DNA of 38,327 nucleotides from an uncultured Flavobacteriaceae bacterium (GCA_947494715.1 CANLWG010000026.1:1-38327), one strand, 5' to 3'. Positions 17,467-26,585 are shown, counted from the stretch's first letter. Numbers and translations: made by a program. Notes: generated from the sequence alone by a model not told the origin.

Positions 17467-18342
17467 ATGCCATCCTGGTTCTATATTCTGTTTTTGGTCC
17501 TTGGTATATACTTGATCATTAGCGTTCTGCTTTATTTCCTGCAGGATTATTTGATGTTCAAGCCGGAAAAGCTTCCCAAGGATTTCCAGTTCCATTATGA
17601 AAATCAGGAAACCAAGGAATACAATATTGAGACTAGGGACGGGGCAATTATCAACGGGCTTCGCTTTAAGGCCAAAAATCCCAAAGGATTGGTCTTTTAT
17701 TTGAAGGGCAATTCAAAAAGCATCCGTGGCTGGGGAAAATTCGCTGTTGATTTTACCCGTCATGGATATGACGTGTTAATGGTGGATTATCGGGGGTTCG
17801 GCAAAAGTACGGGCAGGCGTACCCAAAAGGCCATAAAAAGGGACTTGCAGGTTATCTATAATAAGGTCAAGGAAAATGTCCACGAGAAATACATTATTCT
17901 CTACGGGCGATCCTTGGGCTCCGGATTTGCCACCAAATTGGCTTCCATGAACAATCCAAGAATGCTCATTTTGGATGCGCCATATTATAGCCTGAGCAAA
18001 GTAGCCAAACGATACCTCCCCTTTATGCCGTTGTCCTTGCTGATCAAATTCCCCATGCCGACCAATAAATGGCTTAAATATGTAAAATGCCCCATCCATA
18101 TTATCCACGGTACGGATGATAAGTTGATACCCTATAAAACCAGTGTTAAACTTTCCAAAATACAACCAAAATTGACGACTTTGCACACAATTATTGGCGG
18201 CGGCCATAAAAACTTGAATACCTTTGAATCGTATCATAAGATATTAACGGATATCATTACTACAAGACCCAAGGAAGTTAATTTAGAAGGCTCCAGTATA
18301 AATGTGAGACATTCAACCAAAAAAATCAATGCGCAGACTTAA
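17467..18342 (+). CDS. membrane-anchored alpha/beta hydrolase, copy 1
   Basis: A 291-residue serine hydrolase of the YfhR/BEM46-like group. An N-terminal membrane helix (about residues 5-26) is followed by FQ/LQDYLMFKPEKLP, common in this group. The nucleophile elbow is YGRSLGSG (S149), the acid is D217 or D218 in HGTDDKLIPY and the base is H247 in GGGHKNL. The oxyanion-side motif is LKGNSKSI, where the next gene has the more usual FHGNSGN. The gene overlaps the next, homologous gene by 14 bases, indicating tandem duplication and co-expression. The substrate is unknown. Confidence 0.9.
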   Translation: MPSWFYILFLVLGIYLIISVLLYFLQDYLMFKPEKLPKDFQFHYENQETKEYNIETRDGAIINGLRFKAKNPKGLVFYLKGNSKSIRGWGKFAVDFTRHGYDVLMVDYRGFGKSTGRRTQKAIKRDLQVIYNKVKENVHEKYIILYGRSLGSGFATKLASMNNPRMLILDAPYYSLSKVAKRYLPFMPLSLLIKFPMPTNKWLKYVKCPIHIIHGTDDKLIPYKTSVKLSKIQPKLTTLHTIIGGGHKNLNTFESYHKILTDIITTRPKEVNLEGSSINVRHSTKKINAQT

Positions 18343-19126
18343 AAAGGTTGGTATAGCCCTTGGCATCCTTTATTTGGGACTTGTTTTTTTGGCTTATTTT
18401 TTTCAAGAACGACTGATTTTTTTCCCCTCAAAGATGCCTGTGGAGCATACCTACGATTTTTGCCAACCTTTTGAAGAATTTTTTTTAGATACGGAGGATG
18501 GTGCAAGATTAAATGCAGTGCATATTAAAAATGATAGTGAAAAGGGGGTGGTCCTTTATTTTCATGGCAACTCCGGAAATGTATCGCATTTGTACCATGT
18601 CGCCAACCGAATTTCCAATAAAGGGTATGATGCCATTTTCGTGGACTACAGAACATACGGTAAGAGTACCGGGGCCTTAAGCGAAGAAGCCCTAAACAAG
18701 GATGCCCAACTGTTTTACGATTATGCCCTAGGGCAGTATGAGGAAAATGAGATTATAGTGTACGGCCGTTCCTTTGGTACCGGTATTGCCTCCAGATTGG
18801 CTGCGAAGAACGCACCCTGCCGTTTAATCTTGGAATCCCCTTTTTACAGTGCCGTAGACCTAGGAAAACATCGCTTCCCTTTTTTGCCCATATCCCTACT
18901 TTCCCGATATCGGTTCCCATCCCATGAATATGTAAAGGAGGTCAATTGTCCGATTTTTATTTTTCATGGTACCGAAGACTCGGTAATACCCTATGATTCC
19001 GCAAAAAGGTTGTACGAATCCATTCCGGGCAGCGCAAAAAAAATGTTTACCATAGAAGGGGGAGAGCATAACTATTTACAGGCTTCCGATACGTTTTTAC
19101 AAGGAATCGATGAAGCGTTGCAATAA
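18329..19126 (+). CDS. membrane-anchored alpha/beta hydrolase, copy 2
   Basis: A 265-residue homologue of the upstream gene, collinear over its whole length. It has an N-terminal membrane helix (about residues 7-25), an oxyanion HGNSGN motif (79-84), nucleophile S148 in YGRSFGTG, acid D217 in HGTEDSVIPY and base H247 in GGEHNYL. The complete triad predicts an active hydrolase facing the periplasm or membrane surface. It starts within the upstream gene. Its stop lies one base before the 3' end of the convergent cysM gene, leaving no room for a terminator between them. Confidence 0.9.
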   Translation: MRRLKKVGIALGILYLGLVFLAYFFQERLIFFPSKMPVEHTYDFCQPFEEFFLDTEDGARLNAVHIKNDSEKGVVLYFHGNSGNVSHLYHVANRISNKGYDAIFVDYRTYGKSTGALSEEALNKDAQLFYDYALGQYEENEIIVYGRSFGTGIASRLAAKNAPCRLILESPFYSAVDLGKHRFPFLPISLLSRYRFPSHEYVKEVNCPIFIFHGTEDSVIPYDSAKRLYESIPGSAKKMFTIEGGEHNYLQASDTFLQGIDEALQ

Positions 19127-19127
19127 G

Positions 19128-20012
19128 CTATTCAAATAAATCCGATGAGAGATAGCGGTCGCCCCGATCACAAACAATGGAAACCAGGGTGCCACTTTCC
19201 AAGGTTTCCGCTAGACGTAGGGCTACTGTGGCAGCTCCGCCACTACTCATCCCTGAAAAAATACCTTCTTCCTTGGCCAGGCGTTTGGCCATATCCTTTG
19301 CTTCATCCTGGCTCACTTCCATAATTCTATCCACCTTTGAAGCATCAAAAATCCTGGGGAGGTATTCCTCTGGCCATTTCCGAATACCGGGAATGCTAGA
19401 ATTATCCGTAGGTTGTACCCCAACAATTTCTATAGCTTTATTTTGCTCCTTTAAATAGGTAGAAGTTCCCATAATGGTCCCTGTAGTTCCCATGGCCGAT
19501 ACAAAATGGGTAATTTGGCCATCGGTATCCCTCCATATCTCCGGACCGGTGGTCTTGAAATGTGCCTTCCAATTGTCGTCATTGACAAATTGGTTGATCA
19601 TGGTAAATCCTTCGTTTTCCACTTTGGCTTCGGCGTAGTCTCGGGCACCTTCGATCCCCGTTTCAGAGGACGTTAAAGTAACTTTGGCACCATAGGCCCG
19701 CATGGTTTGTACTCTTTCTTTGGTAGCGTTTTCCGGCATTACAAGTTCAATGGTAAGTCCATAGATTCCCGCGATCATGGCAAGTGCAATTCCCGTATTA
19801 CCACTGGTCGCTTCAATTAACCTGGACTCTTTTGAGATATCGCCCCGTTCCAGACCACTTTTTAGCATATTGTAGGCAGCACGGTCCTTGACACTTCCAC
19901 CCGGATTATGCCCCTCCAACTTAAAGTAAAGCTTTACGTTAGGATTTTGGTTCAGTACTCGGGATTCCACAAGAGGGGTATTCCCGATCAAATCCAGAAT
20001 ATTCTTAGACAT
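19128..20012 (-). CDS. cysM: cysteine synthase B-type (O-acetylserine sulfhydrylase)
   Basis: A 294-residue PLP enzyme that makes cysteine from O-acetylserine and a sulfur donor. The PLP lysine is K42 in NPGGSVKDRAA. The substrate loop TSGNTG (residues 69-74) and the phosphate-binding GTTGT (about 175-179) are present. EGHNPGGS and the length point to CysM rather than the longer CysK. Its start overlaps the stop of the serine acetyltransferase gene by eight bases, so the two steps of cysteine synthesis are co-translated. Confidence 0.93.
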   Translation of the reverse strand: MSKNILDLIGNTPLVESRVLNQNPNVKLYFKLEGHNPGGSVKDRAAYNMLKSGLERGDISKESRLIEATSGNTGIALAMIAGIYGLTIELVMPENATKERVQTMRAYGAKVTLTSSETGIEGARDYAEAKVENEGFTMINQFVNDDNWKAHFKTTGPEIWRDTDGQITHFVSAMGTTGTIMGTSTYLKEQNKAIEIVGVQPTDNSSIPGIRKWPEEYLPRIFDASKVDRIMEVSQDEAKDMAKRLAKEEGIFSGMSSGGAATVALRLAETLESGTLVSIVCDRGDRYLSSDLFE

Positions 20013-20796
20013 TGGAAGATGTTTTGATCTTAATTTCAGGGGTGTGAAAGACGGTAGAATGGGGGGGAATGGAATCGGTCAACCAAGCATTACCACCAAT
20101 AACGCTATGCGCCCCAATAACCGTTTCTCCACCTAAAATGGTAGCATTGGCATAAATGGTAACATTGTTTTCAATGGTTGGATGTCGTTTCGTTTTTTGC
20201 AGATCCTTGGCGACATACAAAGCGCCAAGGGTGACCCCCTGATAAACTTTAACGTTATCCTTGATCAAGGCTGTTTCGCCTATGACTACTCCCGTTGCGT
20301 GATCAATAAAGAAAGACTTGCCTATTTGTGCCCCGGGATTGATATCCACGCCCGTCTGTCTGTGCGCATATTCTGTCATTAATCGGGGAACCAATGGAAA
20401 ACCCACATTGTAGAGTTCATGAGCCAAGCGATAGATGGCGATGGCATAAAATCCAGGGTAGGCCATGTATACTTCCTCAATGGACAATGAGGCGGGATCG
20501 CAGCTAACAATGGCCTCGGCATCAAGATTTAAACTTTCCAATACTTCGGGTAGTTTAACAACATAATTGTCCCAAAGCTTCTTACAAGGTTTGTCCACTT
20601 CCCAACAGGCCAGGTTTACCAATACGTCAAATTCCTTTTCAAGATATTCGAGATTCTCCGCTACCGGTGTATCACTATCAAAAAGTGTGTAAAAAAGACG
20701 ATTGGTGAATCCCTCTACCTTTTCCTTCAGCACATACCTAAGATTGGGTAGTTTTTTGTGAAGATTTATTTTTTCAATTATTGATCGGTGGTCCAT
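20005..20796 (-). CDS. cysE: serine O-acetyltransferase
   Basis: A 263-residue enzyme that acetylates serine with acetyl-CoA to supply the downstream synthase. The N-terminal helical domain (about residues 1-140) is followed by left-handed hexapeptide repeats (GVDINPGAQIGKSFFIDHAT onward, about 149-250). Expected active-site residues D151 and D165-H166 are present. The C-terminus (EIKIKTSSNV) does not end in the Ile that anchors CysE to CysK in enterobacteria, so complex formation by that route is uncertain. It is the first gene of the operon; an inverted repeat lies in the divergent promoter region. Confidence 0.92.
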   Translation of the reverse strand: MDHRSIIEKINLHKKLPNLRYVLKEKVEGFTNRLFYTLFDSDTPVAENLEYLEKEFDVLVNLACWEVDKPCKKLWDNYVVKLPEVLESLNLDAEAIVSCDPASLSIEEVYMAYPGFYAIAIYRLAHELYNVGFPLVPRLMTEYAHRQTGVDINPGAQIGKSFFIDHATGVVIGETALIKDNVKVYQGVTLGALYVAKDLQKTKRHPTIENNVTIYANATILGGETVIGAHSVIGGNAWLTDSIPPHSTVFHTPEIKIKTSSNV

Positions 20797-20820
20797 GAAT
20801 AGATTGTTACGCCCTCAAAA

Positions 20821-20860
20821 TTAACCATTATTTCAAAGTCGTTAAACCCTAAATGGTTAA
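20821..20860. promoter_or_regulatory. inverted repeat between cysE and DUF2461 gene
   Basis: The nine-base arms TTAACCATT (20821-20829) and AATGGTTAA (20852-20860) are perfect, each preceded by an A-rich triplet, with a 22-base spacer. The dyad lies in the 95-base divergent region and could be a two-site operator. No T-run follows, so it is not a typical terminator. Confidence 0.4.
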
Positions 20861-20891
20861 CTTTAGCTTAAAATAACAACTGCTAAGTCGT

Positions 20892-21572
20892 ATGTTAGAT
20901 TCATCAATTACCAAGAAATCCTTAGGTTTTCTAAAAAAACTGGAAAAAAATAATAACAGGGAATGGTTTACCGAAAACAAATCGGAGTTTAAGCAACATG
21001 AAGCCGATGCGAAGACTTTTTTCTCCGGAATACTGGAAAATCTTAAACTGCATGACGACATAGACAAAATGAAAATGTTCCGAATTTATCGGGATGTCCG
21101 TTTTGCCAAGGATAAAAGTCCGTACAAGTCACATTTTGCCTGCTCCTTTTCCCGTGCGGGCGCAAGGCTCCGTGGGGGATATTATATACAGGTAAAACCT
21201 GGTGGAAGTTTTCTGGCCACGGGTTTTTGGGCGCCCAACAAGGAAGACCTCTTTAGAATCCGTAAGGAATTTGAACTGGACGCTTCGGAAATTAGAAAAG
21301 TTATCAATGCAAAGGATTTTAAAAAAGTTTGGGGAGAATTAATAGGGGATGCCGTGAAAACCGCTCCCAAAGGATTTGACAAGGAACATCCGGATATTGA
21401 TCTTATCAAAAGGAAGCAGTTTATATTTGTCCGTAATTTTTCGGACGATGAAGTCATATCCGATAGTTTTGCAAAGACCGTGGATGACTCGTTCAGGGCC
21501 ATAAGACCATATTTTGATTTGATGAGCGATATTCTGACCACCAATCTCAATGGCGAATCGATTTTAAACTAG
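20892..21572 (+). CDS. DUF2461 family protein
   Basis: A 226-residue protein of the DUF2461 (TIGR02453) family. Characteristic segments are LGFLKKLEKNNNREWFTENK near the N-terminus, MFRIYRDVRFAKDKSPYKSH (about residues 60-79) and YYIQVKPGGSFLATGFW (about 98-114). The biochemical function of the family is unknown. There is no signal peptide. The gene is divergent from cysE and its 3' end overlaps the convergent 135-residue gene by nine bases. Confidence 0.9.
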   Translation: MLDSSITKKSLGFLKKLEKNNNREWFTENKSEFKQHEADAKTFFSGILENLKLHDDIDKMKMFRIYRDVRFAKDKSPYKSHFACSFSRAGARLRGGYYIQVKPGGSFLATGFWAPNKEDLFRIRKEFELDASEIRKVINAKDFKKVWGELIGDAVKTAPKGFDKEHPDIDLIKRKQFIFVRNFSDDEVISDSFAKTVDDSFRAIRPYFDLMSDILTTNLNGESILN

Positions 21573-21971
21573 GGCGAGTTCCTCAAAAAATTGTATTTGA
21601 TCTTTTAACCGGTCAATGACCATGCCCATCATTCGTTTGTTAAGTGCCGAAGAATTTTGAATGTACCCTTCATATTCCTCTAGGGTAAATTGGCCTATGA
21701 TCATTCCCTTAAGGGAATTTCTGAACTTGATATCCCTTTGGATGGCATTTTCAATATATTCCAGGCGCTTTTCCGGTACTAAATCGTGGAAACCATTTTT
21801 ATGCTTCGCAATGTAATTGCCAAAAGCCACCAAGAGCAATGGGTTCTGAAATTTGATAATGGGCCGTAATGTTTCGTTCTGGAATCGCTCGGCATCGGTC
21901 ATTTCAAGGGTGATTTTAGCTTTTGGAATGTTGGGACGAATTTGCAAAAGAGAATGGGACCTATCGCTCAT
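21564..21971 (-). CDS. conserved small protein of unknown function
   Basis: A 135-residue soluble, mostly helical protein (ITLEMTDAERFQNETLRPII, KNGFHDLVPEKRLEYIENAI). Homologues in Flavobacteriaceae are often labelled glyoxalase, but I see no metal-binding residues of that fold. I leave the function open. It overlaps the 3' end of the DUF2461 gene by nine bases in convergent orientation. Confidence 0.7.
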   Translation of the reverse strand: MSDRSHSLLQIRPNIPKAKITLEMTDAERFQNETLRPIIKFQNPLLLVAFGNYIAKHKNGFHDLVPEKRLEYIENAIQRDIKFRNSLKGMIIGQFTLEEYEGYIQNSSALNKRMMGMVIDRLKDQIQFFEELALV

Positions 21972-22475
21972 GTCGAGAAGTTTCCATAAAGTTAGCGGTT
22001 ATTGCGGTTACCGAATTTGGAAAATGGTGAAGTTTTCAACTAGGTTATAAACAACTGGGAATGGTTTAAGTTTTGAATTTTAAGTTTTGAGTTTTTGGAT
22101 TTTGGACTTTGGATTTCAAGTAAAAGAAAGTGCTGTTGGGAAAGTAGTTGTTCATAATGGAGGGTTTCTTGGACTTAATTCAAGCTTGGATATTTTTCTG
22201 GACAATGGAATATTGTAGTTGTTAAGTCTAATTATGATCAGGGAGCAACCCGAATTAGCCAAGAGGTTTATAGCAAGAGGTTTATAGCTGGATTGAAAGA
22301 TTATAATCTAAAATTCTGCAAATGATAATTCGTTCTCCACTCGTCTTGAATTCTCCAATCGAAAGAATGTATTAAGTTCAAATAAACGTTGATTAATTGT
22401 TAGTTGTAGATTTCTTTAATGGCAATGGGAAATATATTATTAAATTTAACTTATAATTTGACTAATTTTTATGCT
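21972..22475. other. intergenic region with a decayed serine hydrolase fragment
   Basis: About 500 bases without an intact gene. The first part (22070-22120) is low-complexity T/G-rich sequence of the TTTTGGA type. Positions 22135-22325 hold a broken serine hydrolase 3' end. A copy of the dispersed motif near AAGTTCAAATAAACG lies at 22374-22388. The region marks the left border of the accessory block. Confidence 0.6.
22135..22325 (+). pseudogene. serine hydrolase 3' remnant, plus strand
   Basis: Translation gives VGKVVVHNGGFLGLNSSLDI and FLDNG, matching the GKVVGHSGGFPGLNSNLDI segment near the C-terminus of the intact hydrolase at 31663-33135. A one-base frameshift near 22208 then leads to VVVKSNYDQGATRISQEVYS and a stop at 22323-22325. 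The active-site HSGG has become HNGG. Everything upstream of this segment is missing, so it is a dead fragment. Confidence 0.75.
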
Positions 22476-24668
22476 ATGCCCAAATTACCTTTAATCTTGC
22501 TTTCATTTTTTCTAATTGTTTCATGTTCCAGGGATTCCGAGCCCAAAGAAGAACCAGATGTCATAGCCCCTGTAATTGAATTTTCAATTGCCGGAGTTCC
22601 TAACAATAACTCTGGAGAGCCTCCTGTTGTTAGTAATCAAATAGTAGTAAATATCAATGCCCAAGATCAAGGAGGCATTAGTAAAATTGAAGCCTTTATC
22701 AATGACGAAAAAGTAGGTGAGGATATTTCAGCTCCTTATTCTATTGTTATCGATATATCTTCCTATACTTCAAAGGTCGCATCAACAGGTAAATATGAGA
22801 ATTATACCCTGAAAGTTACAGCTACTGACCTTGCTGGAAATACTTCTTCAGTTGAGCAGGGTATTAATATTGACAATGAATTACCAACAATATCAGATGT
22901 ATCCCTTATTGAAAACACCGTTCTAAACGGAGCCGTGAATAGCATTACTTTTGGTGTGATGGATAATGAAGAACTTTCCTCAGTCAAAATATTTATCAAT
23001 GAGCAATTGCTTACAGAAATTACGGATGCTAACTTTGAAGTGAATATCGACACTTCTAGTCTCTCTGATGGTGAAAACATGCTGAAAATTGAGGCAAAAG
23101 ATTCCGCGGAAAATACAGGAACGCATCTTACCAGCTTCATTGTTGACAATACCGGTCCAGAAATCACTATTGAATCCATAACCAATGGGCAAATCATAGA
23201 TGAGCCAATTGGTTTGGCACCACAAGCATCTGATTTGTATTCCAGCGTTTCATCTTTTGAAATCTTAAATGGAGATACCAGCTTAGTGTCATTTGATAAA
23301 ACCGCAACTGATTATCAATTTAATCTTGATCCAGAAATTTATTCTTCTGGAACCAATATCCTTTTGTTCAAAGCAACGGATGATTTAGGTAATGAATCCA
23401 TAATGGAAGTTCCGATAGAGATTTATAGAAGGCTCATTACAATAAATATTCCCGAAGATAGATTAAATGCTGCAATAGTTATTCCATTGGTCATAATATC
23501 ACGAATGGATGGCTCATTACTGGCATTTAAAGAGATTTTAAATGATGATAGGCAAATCACAATCAGTGTTCCAGAAGAATTTACAGTGGAGACCGAATTC
23601 ATGGTTACTTTCTATTTGCAGGATAATGGAAATATGGTGGGTCTTTCAACACATCAAAACTTAACAAGAAATAATCCCGGAACCATAGATTTACCAGTAC
23701 CCAATAGAGAAAGTCAAGAGAACGGGTATCAAGTACAAGTGCCCATAGCTAACTTTTTCTCCAATGACTTTTTACTAGGCCAAAGTGGATGGAATAATTC
23801 TTATACATGGACATCAACATCATCAAATTATACTACTTATTTAAACACAAGTGGGGGTTATTTGGATGTGGGAATGTCGGGTTCAAAACCATTTGATTCG
23901 ATATACCTATATGAATCATCCAATGCGCTGAACTATAGGTATATGCTTGTTGAAAGCCCTATTGACAATGCGTTTGTACTTGACAAAAATGAATTGACGA
24001 ATACAAATGTAGAAACAAAAAGCTTAACAGTACAATCCAATGTCTCTCAAGGAAATGAGTATTCTAATCTTCTAATTTTTGGCGCATTTACCGATGATGA
24101 TAAGTTAAACAACCGTTTTCATCAAATAAATCATTTTACTAGAACTGGAAATGTAGGGATTCCAATGGACTATGACTTGAATACCTCATTTTCCTATTTC
24201 AAACATTCCTTTCTATTTGGAAAATATTATACTGAGCGAAACGGAGCCCCATTGACAAATTATAGCGTTCCAGATGTAATATTTGATTATACACATTCAG
24301 ACAATGTTGTCAATCTGAATATTCAAGGGTCTGAACATATACTGGGAAGAATGCATTGTATAGACTTTGACAACTTAAATTATGGTTGGTATATAACTTT
24401 CAATAGTCAGTCCACAACTAATATAGTTATACCGGATTTACCCGAAAATTTATCTCACCCGGTTGCAACCGCTCAAAAAAATGGAAATATTAAGGTGGAG
24501 TCGGTTGAACTCTTGTCATATGACTCCATTACTGATTACAACGATTATATTGGCAAAGTGATTAAAAATCAAACAAATATTCTAGAAGCCACAGACTGGT
24601 ATCAATTGATTTATTCATCAAGGACAGGTAATTTCAATAGACCCAACAGGGAGTTTATTTTTCAATAA
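22476..24668 (+). CDS. large lipoprotein with Ig-like repeats
   Basis: The ATG at 22476 gives 730 residues with a proper type II signal MPKLPLILLSFFLIVSC; a start at 22419 would add 19 residues ahead of it. About three Ig-like/cadherin-type repeats of roughly 95 residues follow (motifs DLAGNTSS, DSAENTGT and DDLGNES close each repeat; IDNELPTI and VDNTGPEI open them). They resemble the bacterial Ig-like domains of surface proteins. The C-terminal 400 residues are Ser/Thr/Asn-rich and unrecognised. Acidic residues after Cys suggest surface display. An adhesive or carbohydrate-related role is inference. It is followed by 226 noncoding bases. Confidence 0.75.
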   Translation: MPKLPLILLSFFLIVSCSRDSEPKEEPDVIAPVIEFSIAGVPNNNSGEPPVVSNQIVVNINAQDQGGISKIEAFINDEKVGEDISAPYSIVIDISSYTSKVASTGKYENYTLKVTATDLAGNTSSVEQGINIDNELPTISDVSLIENTVLNGAVNSITFGVMDNEELSSVKIFINEQLLTEITDANFEVNIDTSSLSDGENMLKIEAKDSAENTGTHLTSFIVDNTGPEITIESITNGQIIDEPIGLAPQASDLYSSVSSFEILNGDTSLVSFDKTATDYQFNLDPEIYSSGTNILLFKATDDLGNESIMEVPIEIYRRLITINIPEDRLNAAIVIPLVIISRMDGSLLAFKEILNDDRQITISVPEEFTVETEFMVTFYLQDNGNMVGLSTHQNLTRNNPGTIDLPVPNRESQENGYQVQVPIANFFSNDFLLGQSGWNNSYTWTSTSSNYTTYLNTSGGYLDVGMSGSKPFDSIYLYESSNALNYRYMLVESPIDNAFVLDKNELTNTNVETKSLTVQSNVSQGNEYSNLLIFGAFTDDDKLNNRFHQINHFTRTGNVGIPMDYDLNTSFSYFKHSFLFGKYYTERNGAPLTNYSVPDVIFDYTHSDNVVNLNIQGSEHILGRMHCIDFDNLNYGWYITFNSQSTTNIVIPDLPENLSHPVATAQKNGNIKVESVELLSYDSITDYNDYIGKVIKNQTNILEATDWYQLIYSSRTGNFNRPNREFIFQ

Positions 24669-24837
24669 ATTGACAAAATTAAATAATGGATAATTACTGA
24701 ATAGGAGACTATACTGTTATGGTCCTAGCGACGAAGCATTGATCAAAAGTATATTTTTATCGCACAAGTTTAAATGATCTATTGAATTTATAATTTATAT
24801 AGGCCCAATGATTATATACCTTTGGTCATAATTTCAC

Positions 24838-24867
24838 GCAACCATTTCAAATTTTATATATCCTAAC
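24838..24867 (+). promoter_or_regulatory. ECF promoter candidate of lipoprotein copy A
   Basis: GCAACCA (24838-24844), exactly 16 bases, then TCCTAAC (24861-24867). Spacing and -35 block match the sites of the sigma/TonB region 20 kb away. The ATG at 24895 is about 28 bases downstream. Confidence 0.55.
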
Positions 24868-24894
24868 AAATATATACCATGGAAAACCTAAGTT

Positions 24895-25596
24895 ATGAAA
24901 CAAATGTTAAAACTTTTGGTTCTCAGTTTTATACTACTATGTAGTTGCACTGAAGATGAAGAAACACAGAGAACTGACGATCAAAAAGCACAGAAAACTG
25001 AAGATGAAGAAACACAGATAGATGAGGACCTATCGATTATTCAGTCGATTATTGACAATGGGATAACGATCGACTCAATTGCTCTTGATTATGCATCGAT
25101 GTATACAAGTACCGATGGTTTTCCTGTCATAGAACCTACCCAAATAGAAAAATTCGTTCATGAAAATGAAATATTAATATACTACGATTTTATTTCTCGT
25201 AGTAGGGATTCTTTAAATCGGTATTATGAAAACAGGGATAGAGAATACTACGAACAAGGGATTGTATTAGATTACGGTATAAAATATGACGACAAATTGG
25301 AAAATATTACCGTCGAGGTAAAAAAGAACAATAACGAATTTATAGCGTTTGAAGATAATTCCGAAGACATAACACTAATCCCAACTCCAGATATTAATAG
25401 TCAAAATACCTTTGCAAAATATGAATTGACCATAGAAGAATTTACCGAGCGGTACCAAAATAGTAGATTTCCTGACTTCTACGTATTGTCATTCGATACT
25501 AAAGAAGAAGTATCCAATACCTATGTTTTCAGGGTTACCTTTAAATTCAACAATCAAAAAGAGTTTACCTTGAATACTGGTCAAATAGAATTTTAA
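24895..25596 (+). CDS. lipoprotein, duplicated family, copy A
   Basis: A 233-residue lipoprotein with signal FILLCSC (Cys18). Directly after Cys18 come three tandem eight-residue units (TEDEETQR, TDDQKAQK, TEDEETQI) that form an acidic tether. The remainder (about 43-233) is collinear with the 217-residue copy B at 26860-27513 and very similar. Conserved segments include IIQSIIDNGITID, FTERYQNSRFP and FRVTFKFNNQKEF. No family is recognised; FRVTFKFN suggests a beta-rich C-terminus. The acidic stretch after Cys fits the lipoprotein export signal for surface exposure in Bacteroidota. It has its own ECF-like promoter. Confidence 0.75.
   Translation: MKQMLKLLVLSFILLCSCTEDEETQRTDDQKAQKTEDEETQIDEDLSIIQSIIDNGITIDSIALDYASMYTSTDGFPVIEPTQIEKFVHENEILIYYDFISRSRDSLNRYYENRDREYYEQGIVLDYGIKYDDKLENITVEVKKNNNEFIAFEDNSEDITLIPTPDINSQNTFAKYELTIEEFTERYQNSRFPDFYVLSFDTKEEVSNTYVFRVTFKFNNQKEFTLNTGQIEF
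24949..25020 (+). repeat. three tandem 24-base in-frame repeats
   Basis: Units start at 24949, 24973 and 24997. Units 1 and 3 share 22 identical leading bases; unit 2 differs at a few positions. Each unit is eight codons. The paralogue at 26860 has a single unit (SEDEETRR), so the array expanded or contracted in frame. Confidence 0.85.
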
Positions 25597-25820
25597 ATCA
25601 CGAGACTTCTACCCATATCCGGTTTCCAGAAGGTTAATAAAATTATATTGAAAAACTAGAGCCAATAAGAGCTCCTATGAAAAGTCATATTCCGTCCTAA
25701 TTTATTTCCATCTATGACAATAGTCATTAAAACCTCCATTACCCCTACATAAATTTGTGGGGTAAATAACATTTGTAGAAATATAGTTTTTGTATCGGAC
25801 AAAATACTCTTCAAATGACT

Positions 25821-26306
25821 ATGAAAATTGGAAAAATCGTTTTGTCGGCCCTGCTTTTTGGTTTGGTCCTTTCATGTGGGGATGACGATGAGGTGTGTTG
25901 TATCAATATTGATGTGGCGGCTAGCTTCTATGTTTTGGACGATACAGATGGTGATCTGCTCGATCCCGATAACCTAGGTTCCTTCAATATAGTTAATGTC
26001 GAAGTATACGATGTAATCGAGGGGGATAGTATTAGGGTTTTCAATAGTGGATCTGACGCTCCCAAGGGTATTTCCTTGATAGGTCCCGAAGCCCAATACA
26101 CCAATTACCGGATGAGGATACAGTTTGATGAATCCCAGGGCAACAGTAATAAAAGGATAGTCAAATGGGACGAGTCCGACATAGACGTTTTTGTTGCGCA
26201 GTTCGAAAAAAGTGGTAATTCTGCGATTACCACGCAAATTACCTTGAACGGAGAGTTAGTCTGGGACGTCGATGACGGGGAACGTTTTTTTGTAATAATA
26301 AAATAG
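25821..26306 (+). CDS. small lipoprotein of unknown function
   Basis: A 161-residue lipoprotein starting at ATG 25821; ATG 25815 is two codons upstream. The signal LLFGLVLSC gives Cys19, followed by acidic GDDDEVCC, again compatible with surface export. Two further adjacent cysteines (CC) lie just after it. The body is beta-rich with many Asp residues, such as VLDDTDGDLLDPDNLG, which could bind cations; that is speculative. No family is recognised. It sits between the two copies of the duplicated lipoprotein and has no close relative in the window. Confidence 0.65.
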   Translation: MKIGKIVLSALLFGLVLSCGDDDEVCCINIDVAASFYVLDDTDGDLLDPDNLGSFNIVNVEVYDVIEGDSIRVFNSGSDAPKGISLIGPEAQYTNYRMRIQFDESQGNSNKRIVKWDESDIDVFVAQFEKSGNSAITTQITLNGELVWDVDDGERFFVIIK

Positions 26307-26585
26307 GTGCCGGTAAAGAAGAAATGTGGTCCAAAGATGTTAATTCTGTGTTTTTAGTTCTTATGAAACTTACTAATGCCCTTTCCCACGGCAATAATAT
26401 TGTTTCAACCAGACCCTAAAAACATTAAAAAACTGTGGTTCTAAAAAAAGAACGTTTCTTGGAAGCAATCTATAGTCGAATACTGTACAAGTAATCACAC
26501 GTTTGTTTAAACCTAGCCAAATAACAACTCAAAAGTTCATTATTCAAACTCTTTACAAATTGCACCTTCTGTAGAGCGTTCAGCT

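Larger units (their letters stand above)
24806..25645 (+). repeat. duplicated lipoprotein unit, copy A
   Basis: This segment is homologous to 26775-27565 over the promoter region (shared ATATACCTTTGGTCAT and the GCAACC promoter), the whole coding region and about 40 bases beyond the stop (shared ATCCGGTTTCCAGAAGG). The unit therefore duplicated with its own promoter. The 163-residue lipoprotein gene and a hydrolase remnant lie between the copies. Confidence 0.8.

Noticed and set aside
22070-22120. T/G-rich TTTTGGA-like repetition as a tandem repeat or regulatory element
   Set aside because: Units are irregular and short; it looks like ordinary low-complexity intergenic sequence.
25750-25757. 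TAAATTTG as a housekeeping -7 box (TAnnTTTG) before the 161-residue lipoprotein
   Set aside because: No convincing -33 TTG at the proper distance, and such AT-rich octamers are common by chance here.
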